64,000 nt of DNA from Symbiodinium natans (taxonomy: Eukaryota > Sar > Dinophyceae > Suessiales > Symbiodiniaceae): NCBI GenBank assembly GCA_905221605.1, contig CAJNDS010002567.1:294914-358913 (forward strand), in the 5' to 3' direction. The notes beneath the pieces were generated by a model. That model was not told where the DNA came from, searched no databases, and worked only from the letters and a program-made list of their open reading frames with translations. The translations under genes were made by a program, and so were the position numbers. Shown here in pieces: positions 37,148 through 48,315 of this stretch; position 1 is the first letter of the stretch; each line of letters opens with the position of its first letter.

Positions 37148-39582
37148 ATGTGGGGACCTGGCTTTAACGTGTCTCGGGAGCTGCTGTTGGCCATCCGGCA
37201 GAGCAACCAGCAGAGAGTGCTCCACCTCGTGGAGGGCCTTGTGGGAGCCCTGCGCCAACAACGCGAGGCATCACAGGTCGGACCCGAACTTGGTGTGCTC
37301 TGTGTGGGTGTGTAGACGCGGAGAAGCTCTCCACAGATTGACAGGCGAAGGCGACGGGCGGGCATGCAGAGACGTTGGGCACCTCCTGCTGGGATTTTGC
37401 ATGTGCTGTTCAACGCTTGTCACGGCTTCCGCTGGGGGAGCATCAGACGGACTTCTGGGTAGAGGTGACTCACGCGGCTTGGCAAGATGAGTGATGACTT
37501 GTGCTAAGTCAACATCAATGCGCTGGCAGTTTCCCTCTGCAAGGGCTCAGGTCATACGCCAGAACCAGTCCAGTCTGCAGCCGCGTAACTTGGCTTGGCC
37601 CTCCCGTTTTTTCTGCGACGGCACTGAAGGGTATTTTCTGTTTGGGCCATTGGGCCGTTGACATCTCAACAAGACAGGGTGGTCGGCCCAGGTGAGCTTG
37701 CACTGTTTTGCAACGCCTTGGCAGCATCACCATCAGTGGAAGCCGCGCAGCTCCTTCTCCATCGGGCACTTGAACTCCAAACTGCACCTCAGACGCAGCA
37801 AGTGGTGTTGTGACTTGTGGTGACCCCCCCCCCCCCCCCCCCCCCCCCCCCATGTTTTATCTTTCCTTGTCCTTGTTGTTGGAGGAGCTGAATGCCAGGG
37901 ACTTCCAGATGGTACTGCATGGGCTTTCGGGCTGCGTTCCCTCGACTGGTGCACATCCAGGCTTTCCGGACTCAGCATCTGTGGCAAGCCTTGCAAAGGC
38001 TGTGCGAAAGGCAGGGGTTGTATGCCTTGAAGATTCAAGGGCGCTGCCGTTGCTGTGGCATGGAGGAGAGATTCTGTGCAAACTGGTCGTCTAGGTTCAG
38101 TTGGAGAAAGACCGTCCTCTTCAAGCTGCACAGCTGCTGGCGGCCTTCGTCAGGCAGGAGAATGAGAGCCTCTTTCTTGAAGCTGGGACACATGTCTTAT
38201 GTCATGTCGTTCTGTTGCAATGTACAGTTGGGAGATAGGTTGCGTCACGACAGCGACGCCGTGCTCTCCAAGCACATGTTCGACCATGCGCTGGACACAC
38301 TTCCCCAATGGGATGCGCAGTCTTTGACGCTCCTCTGCACTGCCATTGCAGGGAGCCGTCGTGCCGCGCGTGCTGCTGTTGAATTGGCTGAAGGATCGGA
38401 GGAAGCTTGGCAGAGGATTGTTTTGAGGTTGGTCGAGCTCTTGCCCAAGGCCGCGCCCTGGCAGCTGGCGTCTCTGGCCCGTGCTCTTATGAAGGTGGGT
38501 GCCTCCCGCACGAGCGTTGGACCCTTCTATGAGGCGCTGGAACAGCTGCTGACATCATCAAACCGATCGGACTTGTTTTCGCCTACTGACTTGACCTTCG
38601 TGGTCAATGGCTTAGCCCAGCACAGATGCCCACAGCTCCAAAGACTTGATGCTGAAACTTTGCACTTGGACAAGTCCGTGCCTATGACATCTTGGGAATT
38701 CGAAGAGTACGTGGGGCGCAAGCTGCATGGTTTCAACTCCTCGGAGCTTGCAGTGATCCTTCATGCCACCATGCGTCTGAGCCCCTCTGAGTGCATTTGT
38801 GGTTGTGCATTGAATGCCGATCCGACAGCTCTTTTTGGCAGCGGCTACAGGAACTGAACATTTGATATACTTTGATTCAGTTGTGATTGAGTTTCTTCAG
38901 CCTCAGCCAACAATTTAAGGACGCGGTGGCGCGGATTTCTTTGACATGTTGGGGGCGAAGCTCGTGGCCAAAGATCTGACGGGCACGCAAGCCTGGCTCT
39001 CAAGTATCTCTGCTCTCCGGTCACTACGCAACAATTGCAAAGCAAACATGCATAACAATAATTCAGACAGACTAGCAACTTGATACAAACTAACCCTTCT
39101 TTCGACTCTCGACTTTCCATTTGCTGCTCAGCTGGCCCACACCTTCAGTGCATCGGCGGCGGCTGCGGTCTTCTTGGTGGACCTTGCCAGGCCGATGCGT
39201 TTGCACCTGGGCATCATGGCCACGGGCAGATGACTGGTGACTAGACAACGCATGACAGGACATGCCGACATGCCAAGAAGGGGGTGCAGGTTGAGGCTCT
39301 TTGTTGATAGTTGTGAAACCCAGGCTGCGGCCGGTGCTACCAACATGTGCCCTGCTGGCCCCTTCGCTCACTCCATGGCAGCTGGTCGAGCATCAGCTTC
39401 TGCAGACCTGTGCCGTGTGGTGTTCACAAAAACTATCGGCACACTGTTGGCAACGTGATGCGACACCTAGGCAGCTTGCCTATATCGCACAAGCCTTGGA
39501 TGTTCTGGCTGCTTTACGGCAGAGAGGTCTCCGTGGGCCCTACCTCTGGCTGCACCAGAACCAGGCTAGGCACAACAGCTAG
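37148..39582 (+). CDS. helical-repeat protein (RAP/OPR-like), multi-exon
   Basis: Clear coding segments appear in sequence. At 37148-37276 is FNVSRELLLAIRQSNQQRVL then HLVEGLVGALRQQ, ending at a GT donor. At about 37692-37800 is ELALFCNALAASPSVEAAQL. At about 37876-38060 is ELNARDFQMVLHGLSG then SVASLAKAVRKAG. At about 38098-38190 is PLQAAQLLAAFVRQENESLF. At about 38226-38790 the longest exon carries AQSLTLLCTAIAGS, WQLASLARALMKVG, TDLTFVVNGLAQH and SELAVILHATMRL. At about 39130-39231 is HTFSASAAAAVFLVDLARP. At 39360-39580 is RQLAYIAQALDVLAALRQ. Repeats spaced about 35-40 residues with a (D/Q)LxxLxxALxxx pattern match the alpha-helical repeats of RAP/FASTK-like organellar RNA factors. No terminal RAP domain was seen. 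It could be the C-terminal part of the gene at 30.6-35.4 kb. Confidence 0.65.
37824..37851. repeat. poly-C homopolymer, 28 C
   Basis: Uninterrupted run of 28 C, probably inside an intron of the helical-repeat gene just before the exon near 37876. The length is likely unstable and error-prone in sequencing. Confidence 0.95.
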
Positions 39583-40200
39583 CCGGATGGGCGGTGCATG
39601 ATCAGTGAGTTTCGACAAGTGGACTGAATATCCACGGAGGTGTCAAACTATTTGTGCAGCTTATTTTTACGGCAATGCCTGCTGTGTGACATGTGATGTC
39701 GACGTGAGGCATCCTCGCTGGTGGAAGCTCTTTGCGCTCGTGCTGAGAAGGTTCTCATGTCTAAGTCTTGCGTGTGATGTCCTCAAAGTTGCATAGGTGG
39801 ACAGGGAAGCAGCCAGGAAAGTAGATATGCGGCGCTGAAAGCACGATTGGTGTTCAGTTGCTGACCTTCCTTGCTCAGGGGTCGAACCTTATCTAGTGGG
39901 GGCTTAGGCTGTCCCCGCGCTGTTCGGGGTCGGGGGTTGCTTGGTCTTTCGTCCTTGCCCTTTGGTTCTTTAGGGGTGCCCTGTTCAACTTCGCCGCTCA
40001 GCTTGTCTTCCGCACTCCCTCCCCGATTCAGGGCCGAGCCCCTCCGTCCGAGCTCCCATTGCAGTTTTGTTGAGACTCTTCTACTCCGTCATGGAGGAGC
40101 TGAAGGAAGTCTGACTCCCGAATGGGAGTTGTTGTGGACCCTGCATCATCGGTTTCCAGCGTACAGGAGGGGCTCAAAGCCGAGGCTCCTCGATCGCCTG

Positions 40201-40255
40201 CCATCCCTTGCCATCCCCTTGCCATCACCTTGCCATCACCTTGCCATCACCTCCT
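40201..40255. repeat. short tandem repeat, TTGCCATCAC-type 10/11-mers
   Basis: About five copies of CCTTGCCATCA with small variations, followed by CTCCTCGGCC. Probably non-coding. Confidence 0.85.
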
Positions 40256-40409
40256 CGGCCCATCTGTACGGCATCGTACTGGATCCTGGGCGACTACTCG
40301 GCTACGTACTGCTCACTCGAAAGTCTACAGGAACCCAAAACGGGCACAAGTGCAGGCAGGTTCTGGTCGAATTTCGCAGGCGCAGGTGAGAAAAATCAGT
40401 AGTCACGCA

Positions 40410-40766
40410 AGTGAGTGTGCCCTGAGTATTGGTGAGTTGGTTGCTGGTGAGTTCGCTTCTAAGCTGTGGTATCGCACCGTATTTCCCCTGTGTTTTTTTT
40501 TCATGGCTCCTTGGCTCTAGCATGTGATTGGGGGGGTTGTGTGCATTATGATTCGTACATTGGGCATGTTGGTTTCGTGTTTAGGGGTATTCCATGTTGC
40601 TCCCAAGCCGGAGGTGGTGGAGGATGAGGCGAAATACCAGCAGATATGTGAGATGCTCCGCAGGAGTAGCGCAGAACACAGCCGCGAGGCTCATAACTTC
40701 GCAAAAAGATTGTGGTTTCGCACCGTTCACTGTGGTCCTCTAGAAGTTGCGGCTCTGCTCTCATGA
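40410..40766 (+). CDS. unassigned exons with duplicated KLWYRTV segment
   Basis: Two neighbouring open segments end with the same peptide: FASKLWYRTV (about 40452-40481) and FAKRLWFRTV (about 40698-40727). The DNA around them is also similar. The second is preceded by a charged helix-like stretch (EDEAKYQQICEMLRRSSAEH). The pattern suggests an exon duplication inside a gene or two repeat units. Family unknown. Confidence 0.4.
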
Positions 40767-40860
40767 AGTCCTGCGGGGAACGGGCAGGTTATATGGCACA
40801 GCCTGCTGTCGCACTAGTCTTACAGAGATATTGCTCCGAGCAACCCAGAACAAAGCTATA

Positions 40861-40985
40861 ATGATCATCATCATCATCATCCTCCTCGTCCCCGTCCTCT
40901 GGTCATTGTTATTGCAATTGTTGTTGCCATTGCCATTGCCATCGCCATTGTCATTCTCATTCTCATTCTCATTGTCATCGTCGCC
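40861..40985. repeat. CATCAT / CATTGC / CATTCT simple repeats
   Basis: A run of CATs, then about ten hexamers of the CCATTG and TCATTC types. Lies in a likely intron or intergenic stretch. Confidence 0.9.
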
Positions 40986-41844
40986 ATAATCTTTAGCCGC
41001 TTTAGCCATACTGTTCTGAAGAGTTTTGCGTGGACCATGTTGCCCATGCATTGTGTCCGACCGACGTGTTGATTCTTTCCCTGTATTTCCGGTTGTGGTG
41101 CTTGTATCTGCAAGAGGTCCCCAGTTCGGGCTGGCAGGTGACATGATCTGTTGTTGTTGGGTGGCTTGGCTCGAGATGGGCGGTTCTTATCGCGCCCATG
41201 TAGCAATGAAACTTGGAATGCAGTGGTGATCAGATCAAGTTCCAGGGTCCATGTTGAGCTTGCCAGCCAGCGTCAGCCGGCGCCAGCGATGTGGTAGCAG
41301 CTGGACTGAGGAAGTGCTTGGCATTCGTGGGGGTGCTGAGTGGCATAGTGCAGCATGGACTTGCGATAAAGGCCTTCGACAAACATGCCCTTTTGTAAAC
41401 ATGTAAGCCGCGGAAGTTTGGCGAATGGTCGATCCACGCTCAGGCTCGCGGTGTCCATCCGAATCTGACACCATTGTTCAATGTCAAGGCGTGCTGTCAG
41501 CAGACCCGGCTCAGCTGGCAATCAGCACTGTGAGCCAGGCGAGCTTCGACCACAAGTACTTCGACAAGTTCAAGGCGGGACACAGCGTCATTGCGCTAGT
41601 TGCAGCGCTGTGACTGCGAGTTGCTGAGCCCATGCACCCTAGACACCACCGCTTCACATGCTTGGCAGTTGCTGCTTGGCGCTGCTACGCTTCTATCGCT
41701 CTGCTTAGAAACGCAGATTAGAAGAAGCAATGTTGATTGCTTTGCTGTTAGAGCCGAGCTTATTATTCGTTTGCTAGTGGCTTTTTCAGGCAACTGAACA
41801 GCTTTTCAGGCTGCAGTTCTCAGCATGCAGTTGGCAACTTCTCT

Positions 41845-42250
41845 TTGACGTATCGTCCCTTCTGGGGTGCCCTGTTTTACGGCCCCGCATGTCTAGCCTA
41901 CGCTGCAAAAAAGAAATTGGAGAGCGGGCGAGATGCCAACAGCATTGGCTACAAAGCATTCTTACTATCCGTATGCGACAAGTTGGACTGGTCTCAATCT
42001 GTCATTGGTGGTCAGATCAGTCAGTGTTTCTGAGTGTTTGGCATGCAGGGACTTTCGGCCACTTTGGACAATGAAACGAATCAGATCGTCCTGATGAATT
42101 CCATCGAGGACTTGAGCTGCGCCATGCTGCGGCGTCCTGTCAACCACAAGAGCGCCAGAGCATCTTGCGTCCGAGGAGGAGCGTGCAGTGTCCTGGGCCC
42201 GGCTCGCTGATCGCCTGAGCGACACCTGTCTGCATATGTCTCAACATTTC
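41845..42250 (+). CDS. unassigned exons upstream of the phospholipase B-like gene
   Basis: Three segments look coding. At 41866-42000 is ALFYGPACLAYAAKKKLESG followed by YKAFLLSVCDKLDW. At about 42053-42150 is NETNQIVLMNSIEDLSCAML. At about 42152-42250 is HLASEEERAVSWARLADRLS followed by DTCLHMSQHFGG. They could be the 5' end of the phospholipase B-like gene or the 3' end of another gene. Neither can be decided from motifs. Confidence 0.4.
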
Positions 42251-42385
42251 GGTGGCGTTCAATGTTGGCCTCCTCTCTCTCTCTCTCTCGCTCGCACATT
42301 CCCTCACTCTCTGCACTCAAGGCCAGTTGTAAAGTCCCTGTTTGCTTTTGCACCCTGAATAAGGAAACTGGTTGGATGGAACTGC

Positions 42386-45300
42386 ATGTCCAGCCCTTGG
42401 TTCAACCGACAGAACACCGCACACTTGACGGTCGTTTGCAATCTTAGTGGTGAGGTCAACACGCCGAAAGGCGCCTTTTTCTCCAATGACTTGAAGATGT
42501 ACGGCGCAGGGTCCTGCTGGCTACTTGCTTGCCTGGGCTTGCATCCTTTCGGCAGCTCGAGCGTTTGGGCTTCTGTTTTCGGGGAGTGATGCAAACTTGT
42601 TCAGAAGAAGTGTGGCAGGATTGTGGAGGGCTTCCTCACGGCGGAACGCATGTCTCAGTTTTACAGCAACTTCTATCCGTTGTTGCAGCCTAACGAGGTG
42701 AGATGGTGGTGTTGCCGTTTCTAACCAACTATAGTTTTCATAACCCTGGCTGTCTCCAGGATTCTGCGTTGGCCATGATGAATATCAGGACGGCAGCCCC
42801 TCTCTTTGTGGAGCATTGTATATGTGAGCACACGTTGACCCTCAGGAACTCTTTCAATCAACAGATTCAGCACATCATGCACGTGTGCCAATTGTCGGCG
42901 GGCACGAGCGAGGCATGCTTGCAGTCAGACATGGTCTTTACAGAGGTTCTGCTGCTCTGTTGTTGCAGGGCGAGCCGGCTGATCCTTATTGGAAGCATGT
43001 CCGCTACCTTTTCCTCCAGCTGTGGGGCTTGAAGGACATCCTGCTGCGAGCTGTCGTTTGCGTGGGATGGGGATAACTTTGGAAGCGGCCGCACCTTGTT
43101 GGTATTGGGTCGAGTCGAGCTAGGGCAGAAGACCGAAGGTCGATTGCAGAAAAGGCAGGGCAACCGCGGTAGTTTGACTTCGCTCTCTCTGAGGATGCTT
43201 ACAACCTGATTGCGCAAGAGAAGGCTTGACTTGCTTGTGTGTGGGAGTGGCAGCCTTTGCTCTGTGCCACTGCAGTACCACCGCCGGTGCTACCGCCAGG
43301 GTGTTCGGCAGATTGACATGGTTGATCTTCTGTTCATCAATTCCCATGCCGAGCTTCCAGAGCTCATCCAGGCCAGTTTGCAGACTGCTTGGTGTTTGGT
43401 CAGCACTTCACGTGCTTGAATGGAAGGCATTTCGGCCTGAGGCAGTCGCAGAAAGTCGGCTGCTCGCTGCCAGAGGGCCAGATCTGGGGCATGAGCTATC
43501 ACGAGTTGCTTCGGCGCCCTGAGGAAGTGGTGCTCCAAGCGCGGAATCAGCAGCTGCCCCATACTCTTCCATTGACACAGTTCTCCCACCAAGCCGACGC
43601 AAGTCATCAATGAAAATCAGCGGGCTGGAAGAAATACTGCTTCCAGGCTCCGGCAGCTCTGCAAAACACTCCGCCAGGCCTTGCTTGGACGTCCTAGAGC
43701 CTGTCAGTGAGTGGTGGTTCTCGCAAATGTCATCTCTCTTGTGCTTTGCACGTGTCTACTTTTTTGCCCACCCTCGGATTTTAAGTCAACCATGCTCCGC
43801 CTCCTCGCACGGTGTCCCGCCCGGTCTCCTCGCCTGGTTTAGAAGCCCACACAGAGTCCCGCCGAGGACCCTGGAGTGCCCAATCTGAGAGTCCCAGAGA
43901 GGGCCCGCAGAGAGTCTCGCCGAGTATCTCTGGTGTGTCCAGCGTTGTCCACAAAGAGTCCCGCCGATCCCGCAAAGAGTCCGTATTCTTGGAGTGCCCA
44001 CCCTCAGAAAGGTGGGAAAGGTCGAAGCAAACAATTTTAGTCATTTGGGGCCTGGATAGAGCAGAGCAGCCACGAAGGACTCACGTGAGCACGCTTTGTG
44101 TAACCAGCCCTCATCCAATCCCATTTTGGAGGGACTGGGAGGGTGGGGAGGGTGTCAGTCATTCAGCAACGATTCCTCGCCTCAGAAGAAGAACAGGAAC
44201 GCGCCTGGCTGGGTGGAACGTGGCTCCGGAGCTGGGGGCTCGCAGGTTTGGATGGGATGTCCATGTGACTACTGTTTTCACTTGTGCCGTTCCCGGCGTC
44301 TGGCACATGGTGGCACAAAATCCCATCTCACCTTCACGCACACATATTGAGCCTTGGAGGAAGGAAGCAACAAGTTAGCATTCTGCAGATGCCCTGAATG
44401 ATGTCGCCACCACCTTTTACCATGCAGACGAAGGGGGTCACTCCATTGTTGCAGGGACCAGGTGGGGCGGGGCGGGGGGTTGGGGTTATGGTCGATGAAG
44501 ACCCTGCCCCGACCTTGTGCAAACGTGACAGCCACATATATCAGCACCTCCCATGGTTGCCATGCGTTTGGCATCTTTTGTGTCCCTGTCTGTGCGTTCG
44601 TCTTTTCTCAGGGACTTGCAACCTAGTGCATGCTTGTCATGAGACTTGACTTTCCGTGGTCTGATTCTGAGCTTTCGAACCTGGTTTCCGCAGGGTCCCT
44701 GCTAGAAGCCCAGGCGACGCAGGCAATGTACTGCCCACACAGCGCATCGCACAGCAAAGTGGTACTACTTCAGTTTCCGTGTGCAGGCTGATGCTTCCTC
44801 AGTTGATACTGCCTTCTTCCCAGTTTCATCACCGTACATAGGAAATACCAAATTCATGGCATGTCAAAGCTCATGTGTCAGGAGTGGAAACTCCGGTTGG
44901 CCAAGCATGGTCACTGCACTGCGCTAGCTTCCGCCTCGGCGGACAGGGAATCTGATGAGCTTGTGCTGTGGAGAGGACCACCTTTGCATCTGAGCTCACC
45001 TGAGTTGCAGCAACACAGCGGTGAGTCAGGTGCGGCTTGCACCAGCCAACGCTGACCTTTTCGTTGGGCACACAACATGGCCGGGCTCCATGTCTGCGCT
45101 CATTGGGTTCCACTGACGTTCCATCCCTACTTCAGGAGCGACTACAGCAAAATGACACGAGTGTACAAGAAGCTTGCCAGCAACACTGAGCGTGAACATG
45201 CTCATCCATCGCGGCGTGCAGCAGAGCTTGAGGTACTATCGCTTTGATTTACCTCTGTCCTTTCAGTCGCATGAGCTTATTGGTTTCAGTCGGAGACTTA

Positions 45301-48270
45301 TGCTCTTGTGCCAGTCACGAAGCATGCAACTCAAAGGCAACAGGAACAGACTTTCGACCTCAGGTTCTTATCCCGGGTGCGTCAGCAGCACCGATGACTT
45401 CTACATGATGGATCTCACCTTGTGAAGAATGAGTGCGCTGTTGTTGAGGGAGGACGCGAATGTCTGCTGAGGACAACGGCCTTGCGGTAATGGACACGAC
45501 GCTGGAGGCCTGGGCCTTGGAGATGGGACCTTTGACCGGAATCAGTCGGCTTCATGCAGTTCATGCAGTTTATGCAATTCATGCAATTCATGTGACTCAT
45601 GCTGGCAGGTCCTAAACCCCAAGTTATACAGCCGGGTCATGGACGACCCCAAGCGTCCAAGGCGATCACAGAAACAGTGGTAGCAGAGGCTGTAGCGTGA
45701 ATTGGGAAGATTTGGGAAGTTTTTGGCTGCCAGGTTACCAAAGTTCTTGCATGTCATGGCCGTGAATCGCGTGGCCAAGACAGGCCAGGTAAAACGCATG
45801 GAACAAGAAGGAACACCAGAAGAACTGTGTGGAGGCACGCAGTGGACTTCGATGTTGGCCGAGGAAAACACAGGCACAGGAAACTCGCAGTGGATTGTTG
45901 TGGACTACAACAGGCCTGGGCTTCTGCTCCTCCACGTGTACTGGGATGAGTCAGATTATATAGTCCTCATCTGCGATTTGTGCTTAACCAAAGACAAGCA
46001 GGTTTACTCCAGGACAGCCTTTGCAACGAAATGCCATCCGAATTCTGGAGCAAGTTCCGGGCATGACGCATCAGGCGCCTGACTTGTGTCCTGTGTCGAG
46101 GAACTTTTGGGAACCTTTGGGAACCTTGTGTCGCCGAAAGGCAGACATTACCTCGGAGCTCACTTCACGCGGGTACTGGGGGTCGTTCAACCGTCCCTTT
46201 TTTGAGGCTCGAGCTCGTCCTCAAGCTTCTGCTGTCATGCAGTTTCAGAATCTTCAGAGCCTGCTCATTGTAGGACATCAGGGAGATGTCTGGGCACAAG
46301 ACAGCCGAGGAGTCCGTGCTTGCACTCTCTTGTGGTGCCAAGTGTGTATATGAGTGACCATGCTAAGGATTCCTGTGCAATGGAACAGGGTTTGAAGCAT
46401 CGGTCATCTTGAGGAGTCATACGGCAAGCTGTTCTCCTTTGAAGATTCACCTCGCGCCTCATTGCTCCACCGATTTGGAGCAGGAGTGAGCAACCCGCAT
46501 GAAGTCCAGCAGAGTCCCACGAAGAGAAGCAGATGGCATTCCAGGGAACAGAACAAAAACGCAAACAGACCATACAGATATGAGCGCTTTCTTGTTGTGA
46601 CACAAGTTCCCACTGTCGTTTGCATTTTGGCGGTGTCTCGTGCCGGTTCTCGGGTTTTCCAGGTGCTTGCCCTGTTGCGTGATTGTCGAATCTGTTTAAT
46701 TGACGGATGCCTGTTCTGGTTTGCGTGTCTTCCAAGTGCTTCCTCACGGGTATTTGCCGGTTGTCATGTCTTGCAGAGGTTGTGTCCCTGTTGAGCAAGC
46801 GTTATTGAATCTATTTTTACGAACCAGCACGCGTACCGGGCAAGCAAATGCTTTCCTAGAAAGATGAACGCCTGCACATTTCAAGCTGCTAAGTAAAGTC
46901 ATACTGCCAGGCAGCAGTTTTCTCACAGAGTACCACTGCCATATGTGTGACCATATGTTCCGTTGCGGCTCTCCTAGATGTGTCCGGGTTGTCCCTCCGC
47001 CGCCAAAACCACCAGCGCGCACTTCGAGTGCTGTAGCGTTGCCGAACTGCATGTTCTCGGTGCGATTTTCATGAACGTCGACGACATGACCAGACATGAC
47101 CAGACATACTGTTCTTATCTTTGTTATTACTTTGCTACTGATGTTGTAGGCAGAGATGTCGAGAAAGGAATTCAAAACTCTGAAACCAAGGTAAACTGGG
47201 CGATATGCGGACGACAATGACTCGCAACGATCCCAAGGATGACCAGAGTGCGGAATAGTTGTCTTGACTCTCATGGTACACTCGAGCTGCAGTAAGGGAG
47301 AAAGTCTGGGAGTTCACTTTCAAAATCTTTCGGTTCTTGTGCATCCAAATGTGCAGGATGCAGTCCCGGGATTTCCCGCTGGACCAGGGCACGCAATAAT
47401 GGCCCGTCTAGATTTGGATGCGAAGCCTTGGCTGCATCAAGCTTGTGGCGGGCTGTTGCCTCCGGCGGATTAACTGTTAGTTACTAAGAATCACATGCCA
47501 ACTGCAATGGTATGAGTAGCTGAGTAGCTGTGGCTCCAATGAAGGATGGTGAACAACATTCCGAATGGAGGAATCGATGCAAAGGCGGAGTGTAGATGTC
47601 ACGTCTTGTCTGATCCTCTCGACTGGCTCTGTCAGCCCTGTCACAGCCATGCCAGGTTACAAGTGCTTGCTTGATCAAGCGGATGGCCTGCCAGGCTTGT
47701 GCTTCCGACGACGGTTTGACATGGTTTGTGACATGGTTTGACATGGTTTGACAGGAGATGTCAGAGGGACTGTTCTGTTTGGCGAGGCCATGAGTGGACC
47801 GTCGCATGGAGGTTACCCTGCCTTCAGATGGACGAGTCAGGCCTTACGCTGCCTTCGACCTCCACGTGCGCTTTGCACAAAGTTTCGTATGGCAGTGCTT
47901 CCAAATCGACGGAGGCCAGTGGCACATCGCCGTCAGTTGAATTATTCCAGGCGGTTGCACTGTAGCAAGTTGTAGGAAGCCAATGTAGTACAGTCCACTA
48001 CTCCCCATGCCCCGTCGGACTTCGGACCAGGGCTGGCCACACTTGGGATTACCGGACGTTTGGGATTTCGACTTTGTCGAAATGAAGTCTGAGGAGGACC
48101 GAGCATCTTTTGCGAGGCTATGCGAGGCTCAGAGATCTGAAGGCTCTACCGAGCACGGTTCCGTGCTTTATAGCAGGTTTCAGTCAAGACTTGAAGAGTT
48201 CCAGCTTCTTTGGAGTCCTCATATGTCTCTCAAGCAGCATGGGAGTGGCTGCCATGCCATGATCTGTTAG
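42386..48270 (+). CDS. phospholipase B-like (PLBD / laminin-A family) hydrolase, multi-exon
   Basis: Exons follow the PLBD family in order: 42440-42510 (SNDLKMYGAG), 42619-42697 (IVEGFLTAERMSQFYSNFYP), about 42760-42825 (SALAMMNIRTAAPLFVEH), 42970-43035 (DPYWKHVRYLFLQLWGLKD), about 43300-43380 (IDMVDLLFINSHAELPELIQ), 44995-45083 (LSCSNTA, then NADLFVGHTTW), 45136-45232 (SDYSKMTRVYKK), about 45360-45410 (SYPGCVSSTDDFYMM), 45472-45540 (NGLAVMDTTLEAW), 45609-45682 (LNPKLYSRVMDDPKRP), about 45745-45788 (VMAVNRVAKTG), 45843-45913 (NTGTGNSQWIVVDYN), about 46020-46085 (ILEQVPGMTHQAPD), about 46149-46215 (ITSELTSRGYWGSFNRPFF), 46398-46515 (FEDSPRASLLHRFGAGV), 47196-47256 (TRNDPKDDQSA), about 47370-47412 (GHAIMARLDLDA), about 47779-47830 (MSGPSHGGYPAFRW) and 48016-48105 (LGLPDVWDFDFVEM). 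These enzymes are secretory or lysosomal and self-process at a Cys; the TGC at 45006-45008 is the best candidate. Signal peptide not found; terminal limits uncertain. Confidence 0.85.
43852..43997. repeat. imperfect AGAGTCCCGCCGA repeat inside the phospholipase B-like gene
   Basis: AGAGTCCCGCCGA or close variants (AGAGTCTCGCCGAG, AAAGAGTCCCGCCGATCC, AAAGAGTCCG) recur at uneven spacing of about 15-65 bp, with a repeated TGGAGTGCCCA on both flanks. They lie between confirmed exons, so they are intronic. Confidence 0.7.
44825..44990 (+). other. GNAT-acetyltransferase-like open segment
   Basis: The frame reads ITVHRKYQIHGMSKLMCQEW followed by KLRLAKHGHCTALASASADR. This resembles the acetyl-CoA-binding core of GNAT enzymes (VxPxYQGxGxGxxLxxW...A...G....LxAS). 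The second glycine of the Q/RxxGxG/A loop is Ser, and no upstream or downstream GNAT part is seen. It lies between phospholipase B-like exons, so it may be an extra exon, a gene fragment or chance. Confidence 0.25.
45551..45600. repeat. 9-bp tandem repeat TTCATGCAG
   Basis: About five copies of (T)TCATGCA(G/A)T in register, at the end of the open segment after the NGLAVMDTTLEAW exon. Probably intronic. Confidence 0.85.
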
Positions 48271-48315
48271 TCGTATTGTTCTTGCCACAGGACCAGAAGG
48301 CAAGCTCCCAGCTGA

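Noticed and set aside
43812-44378. Plus-strand frame of 188 codons rich in Ser/Arg/Pro
   Set aside because: It lies between phospholipase B-like exons and consists largely of the AGAGTCCCGCCGA repeat, so it is most likely intronic.
46744-47274. Minus-strand frame of 176 codons
   Set aside because: No recognisable family; it overlaps phospholipase B-like exon sequence on the + strand.
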